A DNA stretch of 64,000 bases from Kuafuiihalomonas sp039024635 (GTDB lineage: Bacteria > Myxococcota > Kuafuiibacteriia > Kuafuiibacteriales > Kuafuiibacteriaceae), in assembly GCA_039024635.1 (NCBI GenBank), contig JBCCQA010000028.1, forward strand, positions 1-64,000, given 5' to 3'. A program made the position numbers and the translations under genes. Each line of letters opens with the position of its first letter. The first letter of the stretch is position 1. Below the pieces are notes generated by a model. That model saw only the letters and a list, made by a program, of their open reading frames with translations, did no database searches and was not told where the DNA came from. Positions 32,295 to 40,813 of the stretch are shown piece after piece.

Positions 32295-34903
32295 GAAGCC
32301 GCCTCCAGATGCTGCAACGTCTCTTGCACAAGCGGGTGGAGATCTCGAGTCCCGGCCAGGGCTCCTGGCCCCTGAAGCTCGGCCCTTGCATAGACTGCCG
32401 TCGCCCGAAGCCAAGGGTCGGCCTGTTTCATCCACGCTTCGAACAGCGGGTCCAAGGTCTGGGCCTTGGGTTCCGATTCGAAGAGTCCCAGGAGCTCGTC
32501 TTTCAAACCTCCGCGGATGGTGTTGTCGAGGTACTCCAGGACCTCGGCCCGAGCTCGACCCAGCCCGTAGTAGGCGTCCCGCATGGCTTCCCGCCCGTGA
32601 AGAAGGCCCAAGAGCGAGAAGATCTCTTCCAGACTCCGCTCCCACTGTTCCTCCAGGGTCCGCTGGAAGAGTCGGGTCCCCGGTCCAGGCTCCGGGCGGC
32701 CCCCCAAACAGCGGCGGGTGGCGCGGATGAGGCGTGCGGTGCGGATGCGCGCTCTGAGCCATCGGCGGAGACGCCGTCGAGGCAAGAAGCGAGGCTGGAC
32801 CCGGCTCAGGCCCTGAAGGGCCGCGCCCGAGATGATGGGCTGATCGTCTTCGAGGAGCTCGACCAAGGCTTCGGTCGAAGGACCGTCGGCCACGTCGGCG
32901 AGGGTGCGGATGGCCGCTCTTCGGGCGGCCAGGGGGGCCTTGGCGTCGAGGGCCAGCTCGCTCAGGGCAGGGACCGAGATTGAGCCGAGCGCGGCCAAAG
33001 TGCGTCGGGCGGCGCCCCGAAGCTCGCGTTGCGCCAGCGCCTCGATGAGCCAGGGAACGAAGCGAGGATCCTGGGCCTTCGCCATGCCCTGGATGGCCCC
33101 GTCCACGACGTCGAAGGGGGCGTTCTCCAAGAGGCCTCGGAGGGTGGACTCGAAGGGGAGGCCCGAGGCCGCGACCGCGCTCGCCAGAGTGGCCCGGGCC
33201 TCGGGAAGAGCGCGGAGCCGCTCGATGCGGGCCGGCGTCAACAGATCGGGCTGTGGGCTTTCGGTGAGGACCCGAAGCGCCGCCGCCGCCCGGGCCCCCG
33301 AACCGTCGAGCATGGCGACCATCGCGTCCTCCCTGCCCTCGCGCCGAAGGCGCAGGAACAAAGCCTCTCCCTGGACCTCGGGATCTTCGTCGTGGTCGAT
33401 GAGGTGATCCAAGACCTCTATCGGAAGCGCATCGGCTTGATGACCCATCAGGTTGAGGGCCCGCCGTCGAACCTCGGCCGAAGGGTGGTCGAGAAGGGGG
33501 CGGAGCTCTCGAGAGAGACCCATGACCCCAACCGACTCTGCCAGGTCCAGCAGATAGACCAGCTGCCGAGGTTGGCTCGACTGCAGGGCAGTCTGCAGAA
33601 CCTCGGCCACCGCCGCTTCGTTCATCCCCGTCGTGAGGGCGGTGTCGTCCAGACGGCGCGTCTCCAGGGCCCTCCGGAAGGCGTCGACGTAGGCGCTTCG
33701 AAGTCGACCCACCGTCCACAGCGAAACGGCGGCCAAGAGCAGGACCGGCCCACTCAGCTGGGCGTAGGACCAGCCGAGAGGACCGGTCAGCCCAAGGACG
33801 AGGAGGGCGCCTACGCCGGTGGCGGCAGTGTCTACGGTGGTGTCGATGAACAGTTTCGCGCGCTGCTTCACGGAAGCGGGCACGGGCAGGAACACCACTT
33901 CGGTGGCGGCTTTGTGGATCGAGTGGCGAAGGCCTCCGTCGGCGGCCTTGGGGGCGGCGGCGAAAGGGAAGCCGGGGCCCGCGAACAGCAGCCCGGCCCC
34001 TGCCCCGAGGGCAGTGGGCAGCGCCGCCAGGGCCGGACCGAGGCCAAAGCGGCGCAGCAGCCAGGGGGTCAAGATGAGCTGTACGCCGAGGCTCGAAAAG
34101 CTGATGGCGGCGAAGAAGAGGCCGAAGAAAGCCGCCTTTTGCTCGGCTTCTAAGAAGCTTTTCTCGACCAGACTGTTGAACTGCACGTCGACGAAGACCG
34201 CGACCAAGCCGATGATCGTCGCGTTCAGGGCCAGAAGACGGGGCAGGCGTTCGTCCGCGCCCGCGTCATCCTGCGAAGCGGCGCGTCGGCGCCGGGAGCG
34301 GCTCTCGAAACTGGAACGAAGCGGTGGCGCCCAACGAAGGACGAGCACGACCGAGACCAGCACCAGCGCCGCCAGGAGGAGCAGGTTCGAAGTACCGAGC
34401 CGCGAAGCTACTGCGCCGGTGAGAGCGCCGCCCACAATCGAACCGATGATGCCCCCCGTTCCGATGAGGCCGAACACACGCCGCGCTTCTCGAGGGTCGA
34501 AGGCCGAGTTGGCCCACAGCCAGATGAGGGAGGTCGTGAGCAAACCCAAGAGCTGAACGAAGACGAAAAAGGCGTAGAGCGCCCATCGGGCTTCGGTGGC
34601 CAAGACCCAGCGAAAGGCCAAGAGCAGGACGGCCAAGGCGCCGAAGGTGGCGGGCACCAGCTTGTCGGGCTGCAGACGGTCGGCGATCTTTCCATAGGCG
34701 AAGGCGGTCAGTCCCCCCGCACCGGCGACCGCAAGCAGCACCCAGGGCAGACCGGCCACGCCCTCACCCTGAAGAAACAGGGCGTTTCGAGCCGGCTTGA
34801 GCACGTAGATCGCGGTCAGGGTGAGAAAGTAGGCGCCAAACATGGGCGCCATCCGCGGGAGGTCCCCCGGCTCCAAGCCCAAAGCTCGTCGGAGCGCCGC
34901 CAT
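32291..34903 (-). CDS. ATP/ADP translocase-like (NTT) carrier fused to HEAT repeats
   Basis: An 870-residue protein. Residues 1-430 or so hold about a dozen membrane helices with the look of the nucleotide transporter (Tlc/NTT) family: FGAYFLTLTAIYVLKPARNALFL, FDPREARRVFGLIGTGGIIGSIVGG, and HKAATEVVFLPVPASVKQRAKLFIDT. The KPARNALFL stretch is a hallmark of Tlc-type carriers. The remaining 440 residues are soluble helical repeats of the HEAT/PBS type (LLDHPSAEVRRRALNLMG, HDEDPEVQGEALFLRL, KAPLAARRAAIRTLADVADG). Free-living bacteria rarely import ATP, so the substrate is unclear. Overlap with a cNMP-binding gene suggests nucleotide-controlled transport or sensing. ATG 34903 is the start; sfsA is 15 bases upstream on the same strand. 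Confidence 0.8.
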   Translation of the reverse strand: MAALRRALGLEPGDLPRMAPMFGAYFLTLTAIYVLKPARNALFLQGEGVAGLPWVLLAVAGAGGLTAFAYGKIADRLQPDKLVPATFGALAVLLLAFRWVLATEARWALYAFFVFVQLLGLLTTSLIWLWANSAFDPREARRVFGLIGTGGIIGSIVGGALTGAVASRLGTSNLLLLAALVLVSVVLVLRWAPPLRSSFESRSRRRRAASQDDAGADERLPRLLALNATIIGLVAVFVDVQFNSLVEKSFLEAEQKAAFFGLFFAAISFSSLGVQLILTPWLLRRFGLGPALAALPTALGAGAGLLFAGPGFPFAAAPKAADGGLRHSIHKAATEVVFLPVPASVKQRAKLFIDTTVDTAATGVGALLVLGLTGPLGWSYAQLSGPVLLLAAVSLWTVGRLRSAYVDAFRRALETRRLDDTALTTGMNEAAVAEVLQTALQSSQPRQLVYLLDLAESVGVMGLSRELRPLLDHPSAEVRRRALNLMGHQADALPIEVLDHLIDHDEDPEVQGEALFLRLRREGREDAMVAMLDGSGARAAAALRVLTESPQPDLLTPARIERLRALPEARATLASAVAASGLPFESTLRGLLENAPFDVVDGAIQGMAKAQDPRFVPWLIEALAQRELRGAARRTLAALGSISVPALSELALDAKAPLAARRAAIRTLADVADGPSTEALVELLEDDQPIISGAALQGLSRVQPRFLPRRRLRRWLRARIRTARLIRATRRCLGGRPEPGPGTRLFQRTLEEQWERSLEEIFSLLGLLHGREAMRDAYYGLGRARAEVLEYLDNTIRGGLKDELLGLFESEPKAQTLDPLFEAWMKQADPWLRATAVYARAELQGPGALAGTRDLHPLVQETLQHLEAAS

Positions 34904-34918
34904 CCAGGCCCGAGCCCA

Positions 34919-35620
34919 TCAGCTCCTGGGCGGAAAGGAAACTCGCAGCTCGATGGGCTGGCCCAGAACGAGCTCCTCCAGGGTGACCCGGCAGCGGCGA
35001 GCCACCAGCCGTACCCCCCCTCTCGCGGCCTCGGCCAAGGCTTCGGCGAAGGCGGGGTCTAGATCGCGGGCCGGCTCCACCGACTCGACGTCCCGGCGTT
35101 GGCACACGAAGAGAACGGCAGCCGAGGTCGCGGGCTCGGCCGAAAGCTGGGTGGCGAGCTTCACTTGGCGGGTCGCCCGCTCCGAGGGCGCGTCGGGGAA
35201 GAAGGCGCGCTTGCCTTCGGCCCAGGTCACGCTCTTCACCTCCAGGAAGAGCTGATGGCCCATCGGGTCGGCCAGCCGGAAGTCGAAGCGGCTTCGCCCC
35301 ACGGGGACCTCCGGTCGGTCGAGCTCGAAGCCCGCGAACTCCCTGAGTGCACCACGTTGAAGGGCCTCGTGGATCAGCTTGTTCGGGAGCTGGGTGTCGA
35401 GGGAAACGAGCTCGCCCTCGGCTTGGGCCATGGCGGCGGTGAATCGGGTGCGCCGCTCGGGGGAGCTCGCCGGTCGGATCCACATGCGGGTCCCGGCCTG
35501 AAGAAGGCCCTCCAGGCGCCCGGGATCCGGCAGATGGCACTCGACAAGCGTCTCGTCGGGATCGAGCCGAGCCCGCACTACGAATCGGTTCGGGCGGTCC
35601 ACCATGACGCCGGGGCGCAT
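34919..35620 (-). CDS. sfsA: SfsA family protein
   Basis: A 233-residue SfsA protein, described in E. coli as sugar fermentation stimulation protein A. The family has an N-terminal OB-like DNA-binding part and a nuclease-like domain; its biological role is unsettled. Visible signatures: VDRPNRFVVRARLDP, VECHLPDPGRLEGLL, LDTQLPNKLIHEAL, GRSRFDFRL, FLEVKSVTWAEGKRAFFPDAPSERATRQV. The last carries the nuclease-like acidic/Lys residues (E-x-K). ATG 35620 is chosen; an in-frame TTG at 35650 would add ten residues. Directly upstream of the NTT-HEAT gene on the same strand and divergent from a nitroreductase. Confidence 0.93.
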   Translation of the reverse strand: MRPGVMVDRPNRFVVRARLDPDETLVECHLPDPGRLEGLLQAGTRMWIRPASSPERRTRFTAAMAQAEGELVSLDTQLPNKLIHEALQRGALREFAGFELDRPEVPVGRSRFDFRLADPMGHQLFLEVKSVTWAEGKRAFFPDAPSERATRQVKLATQLSAEPATSAAVLFVCQRRDVESVEPARDLDPAFAEALAEAARGGVRLVARRCRVTLEELVLGQPIELRVSFPPRS

Positions 35621-35724
35621 CGGCCCAGGAATGGGAATACTGATGGGCAACAGAGGGGACCTACTGGAGGTGCCCCTCTCGGATCAAGTCGACTTCCGGG
35701 TCAGCCCCGTGCCATCGACCAGGA

Positions 35725-36375
35725 GTGGAAGAACAGCAGCCCCTCGCCTTCGAGCGGCGCGACGAAGACGAAATGCGTACGCGGAGCGTCGCCTTCTTCG
35801 ACACCCTTCGCTGTCGTCGTTCGGTCCGGAGCTTTAGCGCCGAGCCGGTGCCCTTGGACGTGGTTCGGACCTGTGTCCACGCCGCGGCTCAAGCGCCCTC
35901 GGGCGCCCACAAGCAGCCCTGGACCTTCGTCATGGTGACCCGAGCGGAGACGAAGCGGGCGATTCGAGAGGCGGCCGAGAAAGAGGAGCGCAGCTTCTAC
36001 GAGCAGCGTGCCCCCCAGCGATGGCTCGACGACCTTCAGCCCTTTGGGACGGGTCCTAGCAAGCCCTACTTGGAGATCGCACCCGTCCTCATCGTGGTCA
36101 TGGCTCAGCGACACGGGGCGTCGCCCGACGAGCGTCACTACTACGTGCAGGAGTCGGTCGGCATCGCGACCGGCATGCTCTTGGCCGCCCTCAACGACGC
36201 GGGCCTCGCCACCCTCACCCACACCCCATCGCCGATGGGCTTCCTGGCCGAAGTGTTGGAGCGGCCGGCCAACGAGCGGCCCTACATGCTCATTCCGGTC
36301 GGCTATCCGAGCACGGATTGTATGGTTCCCAAGTTGGAGCGGAAGGGCCTCGACGCCGTTCTTGTCGAGGTCTGA
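35725..36375 (+). CDS. Nitroreductase family flavoprotein
   Basis: A 216-residue FMN-dependent reductase of the nitroreductase family. The typical RRSVRSFSAEPVP start and the APSGAHKQPWTFVMV FMN-binding loop are present, as is ERHYYVQESVGIATGMLLAALNDAGLATL. The preamble (QPLAFERRDEDEMRTRSVAFFD) is shared with the iodotyrosine-deiodinase/BluB-like branch, which supports the GTG start at 35725. An ATG at 35773 is the alternative. Substrate unknown: enone, nitro or halogenated aromatic reduction are all possible. Divergent from sfsA, with about 100 bases between. Confidence 0.85.
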   Translation: MEEQQPLAFERRDEDEMRTRSVAFFDTLRCRRSVRSFSAEPVPLDVVRTCVHAAAQAPSGAHKQPWTFVMVTRAETKRAIREAAEKEERSFYEQRAPQRWLDDLQPFGTGPSKPYLEIAPVLIVVMAQRHGASPDERHYYVQESVGIATGMLLAALNDAGLATLTHTPSPMGFLAEVLERPANERPYMLIPVGYPSTDCMVPKLERKGLDAVLVEV

Positions 36376-36410
36376 AGCTTGGGACGCCGAGCGGCGACCG
36401 AAGGACTCAC

Positions 36411-37028
36411 TCAGTAAGGCAGGAACATGACCGCGAAGATGGCGAGCCAGGCGAGGTCGATGCTGTGCCAGAAGTAGGTCCATAGCTCCACGGTCAGGGT
36501 GCCGCTGTCGTCTAGGCCTCGAGACCGGGCGCGAAGCCAAAGCCGCATGAGCGCGCCGACCCCGACCAACACGTGGAGAGCGTGAAAGACGGCCGTCACC
36601 CAGAAAATGCCGGTGTACGCGTTCACGTTGGGCTCTAGCCCCATGCGCCAGGCTTGGACCCCGGCCATGGTCTGAAGGCCCAAGAAGAGCACGCCGAGGA
36701 GCGACGCGAAGCCGAGGGCACCCTCGAGCTGCTCGGGGCGGCCCTTGTGAAGTTCACCCACCCCGAGTTGGAGCACGACGCTGGACCCGATGGCAGCGAA
36801 GGTGGCCAGGCCGGTCAGGACCAGCGGCGGGTGCGGCAGGCCGTCGGGCGGCCACACTCGAGCGCCGAAGCGTAGGACGACGTAGGCCACGAGGAGGGCC
36901 ACGAAAGAGAAGGTCCAAGAGGCCATGAAGATCTTCATCCCCAGGCGCTTGGTGTCCGGCGAGGCTTCGGCCGGTCCGTTCCAGTCCTCGGACTGGGCTG
37001 CATCGGTGGGCAGCGTCATTTTTCCCAT
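36411..37028 (-). CDS. Cytochrome c oxidase subunit III-like protein
   Basis: A 205-residue heme-copper oxidase subunit III, an accessory membrane subunit of terminal oxidases. Five hydrophobic segments are visible, with the family pattern LGMKIFMASWTFSFVALLVAY, TGIFWVTAVFHALHVLVGVG and the terminal VELWTYFWHSIDLAWLAIF (conserved His/Trp/Asp). It is the short five-helix form. ATG 37028 is used; ATG 37019 has GGGAAAA just upstream and is equally possible. Subunits I and II are not in the window, so this is a detached gene. Divergent from the PfkB kinase, with 96 bases between. Confidence 0.85.
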   Translation of the reverse strand: MGKMTLPTDAAQSEDWNGPAEASPDTKRLGMKIFMASWTFSFVALLVAYVVLRFGARVWPPDGLPHPPLVLTGLATFAAIGSSVVLQLGVGELHKGRPEQLEGALGFASLLGVLFLGLQTMAGVQAWRMGLEPNVNAYTGIFWVTAVFHALHVLVGVGALMRLWLRARSRGLDDSGTLTVELWTYFWHSIDLAWLAIFAVMFLPY

Positions 37029-37124
37029 CTGGCCACGGTTCCGACGCCTCGGGCAACCACGGCACGACCGCCTCGGAAAAAGGTTTGGTGCCTGGCCTGG
37101 GGCCTGCTCTAAACCGCCGAAAGC

Positions 37125-38129
37125 ATGAGCACACGAGAGTACGACGTCGTCGGCATCGGAAACGCTATCGTCGACGTCCTGGGCAAGACCGACGATGCCT
37201 ACGTCGAGGCCAAAGGGCTGCCCAAGGGCGCCATGAGCTTGATCGACGAAGAGCAAGCCGAACGCTTGTTCGGTGAATTGAGCGAGCCTGTGACAGCGAG
37301 CGGCGGTTCAGCCGGCAACACGATGGCCGGCATCGCCTCCTTGGGCGGCAGTGGCGCTTACGTCGGCAAGGTTCGAGACGACGTCCTAGGTCAGGCCTTT
37401 CGCAAGGACATCCGCGAGATTGGCGTCGACTTCGACACCGCGGCCGCGACCGACGGCCCCTCGACGGCTCGGTGCATCATCCTGGTGACGCCGGACGCGC
37501 AGCGAACCATGGCAACCTACCTCGGCGCCTGCGTGAACCTGACGTCCGAGGACGTCGACCACGAGCTGGTCAGGGCGAGTAAAGTGACCTACTTGGAGGG
37601 CTACCTATTCGACCCGCCCGAGGCCAAGCGCGCCTTCATCGAGGCGGCAGAAGTGGCCCACGAGGCCGGCCGTCAGATCTCCCTCACGCTCTCTGATACC
37701 TTCTGCGTCGATCGGCACCGGGCTGCCTTCCGGGAGTTGGTCAGCAACCACGTCGACATCCTGTTCGCCAACGAGGCCGAGATCCTCTCGCTCTACGAAA
37801 CCAGCGACTTCGACCAAGCCGTGCGAGAGGTTCAAAAGGTCTGTCAGATCGCGGCCCTTACCCGGAGCGAGAAAGGCTCACTCATCCTCGAAGATGGTGG
37901 CCAGGTGCACGAAGTGCGGGCCGACCCCATCGACCAGTTGGTCGACACCACGGGTGCGGGTGACCTGTATGCCTCGGGATTCCTGTTCGGCTTCACCCAC
38001 GGCAAGGCCCTCCCGGTATGCGGACAGCTCGGCTCCGTCGCGGCCGGAGAGGTGATCAGCCACGTGGGTGCGCGACCTCTGGTCTCCCTCCGAGAACTCG
38101 CGCAGACGAAGCTATCCATCACGCTTTGA
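37125..38129 (+). CDS. PfkB-family carbohydrate/adenosine kinase
   Basis: A 334-residue ribokinase-fold kinase. The two PfkB signatures are seen: GGSAGNTMAGIASLGGSGAYVGKVRDD (substrate side) and DTTGAGDLYASGFLFG (anion hole and catalytic Asp). The start YDVVGIGNAIVDVLG and the sequence style resemble adenosine kinases and bacterial relatives acting on nucleosides (ATP + adenosine to ADP + AMP), although other sugars are possible. Full family length. Free-standing; the acyl-CoA dehydrogenase begins 78 bases downstream with its own AT-richer leader. Confidence 0.88.
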   Translation: MSTREYDVVGIGNAIVDVLGKTDDAYVEAKGLPKGAMSLIDEEQAERLFGELSEPVTASGGSAGNTMAGIASLGGSGAYVGKVRDDVLGQAFRKDIREIGVDFDTAAATDGPSTARCIILVTPDAQRTMATYLGACVNLTSEDVDHELVRASKVTYLEGYLFDPPEAKRAFIEAAEVAHEAGRQISLTLSDTFCVDRHRAAFRELVSNHVDILFANEAEILSLYETSDFDQAVREVQKVCQIAALTRSEKGSLILEDGGQVHEVRADPIDQLVDTTGAGDLYASGFLFGFTHGKALPVCGQLGSVAAGEVISHVGARPLVSLRELAQTKLSITL

Positions 38130-38207
38130 CGCGTCGCAGCAGCTCAACCAAGGCAAAGGATTACAAAAAGTCTCCGCTTTCGGACGGTTTCGCTGCATAT
38201 TGGAAGA

Positions 38208-39356
38208 GTGAGCTTCGACCTCTTCAACCCCACCGACGAGCACCGGATGCTTCGGGAGATGGTGGCCGACTTCACCAAGGCTGAGGTGGAGCCCCAGGCT
38301 GCGGAGTTCGACCAAAAGGGGCACCTGAACTTGGCGCTCTTTCGAAAGCTTGCCGAGCTGGGACTCCTAGGCGTCACCGTGCCCGCTGAACATGGCGGCT
38401 CGGGTATGGACGCCACCGCTTCCGTCATCGTCCATCACGAACTCAGCAAGTCGGACCCCGGCTTTTGCTTGGCCTACCTCGCCCACGCCGTGCTCTTCGT
38501 GAACAACTTCTACTGGTCGTCGAACGAGGAGCAGAAGTCACGCTACCTGGGCCAGGTCTTGAGCGGCGAGTGGGTTGGCGGCATGGGTATGACCGAGCCC
38601 GGCCACGGGACCGATGTGCTGGGGATGCGAACGACGGCCGTCAAGAAGGGTGACCGGTACATCCTCAATGGCGCCAAGACCTACATCACCAATGGAACCG
38701 AGGGCCACATCTTCTGTGTCTACGCCAAGGTGGAGGACAAGATCACGGCCTTCGTCGTCGATCGAAGCTGTCCCGGCTTCACCACCTCTCAGCCCATCAA
38801 GAAGATGGGGATGCGGGGTTCCTCGATGTCGGAGCTCATCTTCGAAGACTGCGAGGTCCCGGAAGAGAACCTTCTGGGCGACGAGCAGAAGGGCTTGCGC
38901 CACATGATGCGCAATTTGGAGATCGAGCGTCTGGTCCTCGCCGCCATGAGTGTGGGCATCGCCGACCGCTGTGTCGACATTATGGTGGAGTGGGCCAACG
39001 ACCGGGTCGCCTTCGGGAAGCCCATCAGTGAGTTTGGGCAAATCCAACGCTACATCGCCGAGGGCTACGCCCAGACCGAGGCCGCCAAGTGCTTGGTCTA
39101 CAACGTGGCTCAGAACGTGGGTCCCGAGGTGCGAAACCGAGTCGGGAGCGACGCCGCAAAGCTCTTTGCCGCCCCGGTGGGGAAGGTCGTGGCCGACTAC
39201 GCCATGCAGGTCATGGGTGGAGCGGGCTATTGCAACGAGTACCCGGTCGAGCGCCTGTACCGAGACGCCAAGCTCCTGGAAATCGGGGGCGGCACCATCG
39301 AGTCTCATCAGAAGAACATGGCCAAGGATCTCTCCCGCCGGTTTCGAGAGAACTAG
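38208..39356 (+). CDS. Acyl-CoA dehydrogenase, isovaleryl-CoA dehydrogenase-like
   Basis: A 382-residue FAD-dependent dehydrogenase that removes hydrogens from an acyl-CoA and passes electrons to ETF. Signatures: GLLGVTVPAEHGGSGMDA, MGMTEPGHGTDVLGMRT, YITNGTEGHIFCVYAK, and AMQVMGGAGYCNEYPVERLYRDAKLLEIGGGTIE. In most family members a catalytic Glu lies where EIGGGT is seen here; instead an IERLVLAA segment earlier in the protein carries a Glu, the arrangement of isovaleryl-CoA dehydrogenase. Leucine breakdown is therefore the best guess. GTG 38208 is preceded by GGAAG (38202-38206). The leader (about 38155-38200) is AT-richer than its surroundings and may hold the promoter. Confidence 0.88.
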   Translation: MSFDLFNPTDEHRMLREMVADFTKAEVEPQAAEFDQKGHLNLALFRKLAELGLLGVTVPAEHGGSGMDATASVIVHHELSKSDPGFCLAYLAHAVLFVNNFYWSSNEEQKSRYLGQVLSGEWVGGMGMTEPGHGTDVLGMRTTAVKKGDRYILNGAKTYITNGTEGHIFCVYAKVEDKITAFVVDRSCPGFTTSQPIKKMGMRGSSMSELIFEDCEVPEENLLGDEQKGLRHMMRNLEIERLVLAAMSVGIADRCVDIMVEWANDRVAFGKPISEFGQIQRYIAEGYAQTEAAKCLVYNVAQNVGPEVRNRVGSDAAKLFAAPVGKVVADYAMQVMGGAGYCNEYPVERLYRDAKLLEIGGGTIESHQKNMAKDLSRRFREN

Positions 39357-39466
39357 CTCGCCTTCCGCTTCCATCCAGCCCTGGAGGGCGGAGGTGGCCT
39401 CAGAGCCTTTCGCCGGGGGCAAATTGTGGCGGAATCCACCGGCCGGCTCTACAGTTCAGATTGGCC

Positions 39467-40813
39467 ATGTACATCGTCGTCATCGGCCTCGGTGAGGTGG
39501 GACGGCATCTCATCCGGGTGTTGGAGCAGGATGGACACGACATCGTGGCCATCGACCAGTCGCCGGATGCTGTGCGCTACATCGAGGAGCATCACGACGT
39601 GATGACCCTCGCGGGTTATGGGGCCAGCGAGTCGGTCCTTCAGAAGGCGGGGGCCGAGAAGGCGGACTTGGTGGTTGCCGTCACCGACCACGATGAAGTG
39701 AACCTCATTGCGGCTCTCGCCGCCCGCCAGTACGGGGCCAAGCGCACCATCGCTCGGCTTCAAGGAAACGACTGGGCCCGTCTGAGTGAGGGCGTGCGCT
39801 ACGGTCTATTGGGCGTAGACGTCGCCATCAATCCCAGCGTCTTGGTGGCTCAGGAACTCGTGAAGATCGCGCGCTCCCATGGGGCGGTCGAGGTCATCGA
39901 TCTGGCGCAAGATCGGATTGAACTCGTACAGGTCGAGCTCACCGAGCGGTCCAAACTGCTGCACCGACCCATCTCCAGTCTTCCGCTGCCCCAGGACACG
40001 CTCATTGCGGCCATCGTCCGCAAGGGCGAGCTCTTCGTGCCGGGTGGGGCGGACAACCTGGTGCCCGATGACTCGGTATACTTGATCGGCCGAGCTTCGA
40101 CGATCACCGAGGCCGAAGACCTCTTTACGACCCAGCGGGAAACCAAGCGCGCCTTCATCGTCGGCGGAGGTGTGACTGGAGAGATCATGGCTCGCCTCAT
40201 GGTCAAAGAAGGTGACGCCGAGGTCGTGATCGTCGAGTCGGACCGAGAGCGAGCCAGGGCCCTCTCGGGCAGTCTCGACGACGTCACCGTCCTCCATGGT
40301 GACGGCACCGACACGCAGCTTCTCACCGAAGAAGAGGTCGGCACCTTCGACCTCTTCGCTGCCGTCACCGCCGACGACGAGCTCAACTTGATGGCGGCTC
40401 TCCTTGCGCAGCGCTTGGGCGCTCCTCGCACGGCAGCTCTCGTCCACCGGGTCGACTACATGCCCATCTACCGTCAGCTCGGCATCGATATCGTGGTGAG
40501 CCCTCGGTCCGTGGCTTCCGATCATATCCTTCGTTTCTGCCGTCGAACCGAGCTCAAGAGCCTCACCGTCCTTCAGAACGGCCAGGCCGAAGTACTGGAG
40601 ATCTCGGCCACGGCGGGAGCCCGCGCCGTCGGGAAGCCGCTTCGCCAGCTTCAGCTCCCTAGGGGCGCTCTGGTCGGGGCCATCGTGCGGCCCGATGGCG
40701 TCGTCATCCCTCGAGGCGACGACTTGGTGGGCGAAGGCGACACCGTCGTGGTCCTCGCGACCTCCAGCGCCCGCAGCGCGGTCGAGCGGCTCTTTCGCCC
40801 AGGATTCCTGTGA
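39467..40813 (+). CDS. trkA: Trk potassium uptake regulatory subunit TrkA
   Basis: A 448-residue peripheral membrane protein with two RCK units, each a Rossmann NAD-binding domain (MYIVVIGLGEVGRHLIRVL and AFIVGGGVTGEIMARLMV) plus a TrkA-C domain. Each Rossmann part keeps the ligand-binding acidic residue at the end of strand 2 (VAIDQS, VIVESD). TrkA gates TrkH/TrkG in response to NAD(H)/ATP. ATG 39467 gives the usual length; the frame is open upstream but shadows the dehydrogenase gene. The stop overlaps the GTG start of trkH (GTGA, 40810-40813). It is the first gene of a four-gene overlapping operon. Confidence 0.93.
   Translation: MYIVVIGLGEVGRHLIRVLEQDGHDIVAIDQSPDAVRYIEEHHDVMTLAGYGASESVLQKAGAEKADLVVAVTDHDEVNLIAALAARQYGAKRTIARLQGNDWARLSEGVRYGLLGVDVAINPSVLVAQELVKIARSHGAVEVIDLAQDRIELVQVELTERSKLLHRPISSLPLPQDTLIAAIVRKGELFVPGGADNLVPDDSVYLIGRASTITEAEDLFTTQRETKRAFIVGGGVTGEIMARLMVKEGDAEVVIVESDRERARALSGSLDDVTVLHGDGTDTQLLTEEEVGTFDLFAAVTADDELNLMAALLAQRLGAPRTAALVHRVDYMPIYRQLGIDIVVSPRSVASDHILRFCRRTELKSLTVLQNGQAEVLEISATAGARAVGKPLRQLQLPRGALVGAIVRPDGVVIPRGDDLVGEGDTVVVLATSSARSAVERLFRPGFL

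Noticed and set aside
32295..33719. Extension of the cNMP-binding frame upstream of 32294
   Set aside because: It lies wholly inside the carrier gene in another frame on the same strand; the GTG 32294 overlap is the better start.
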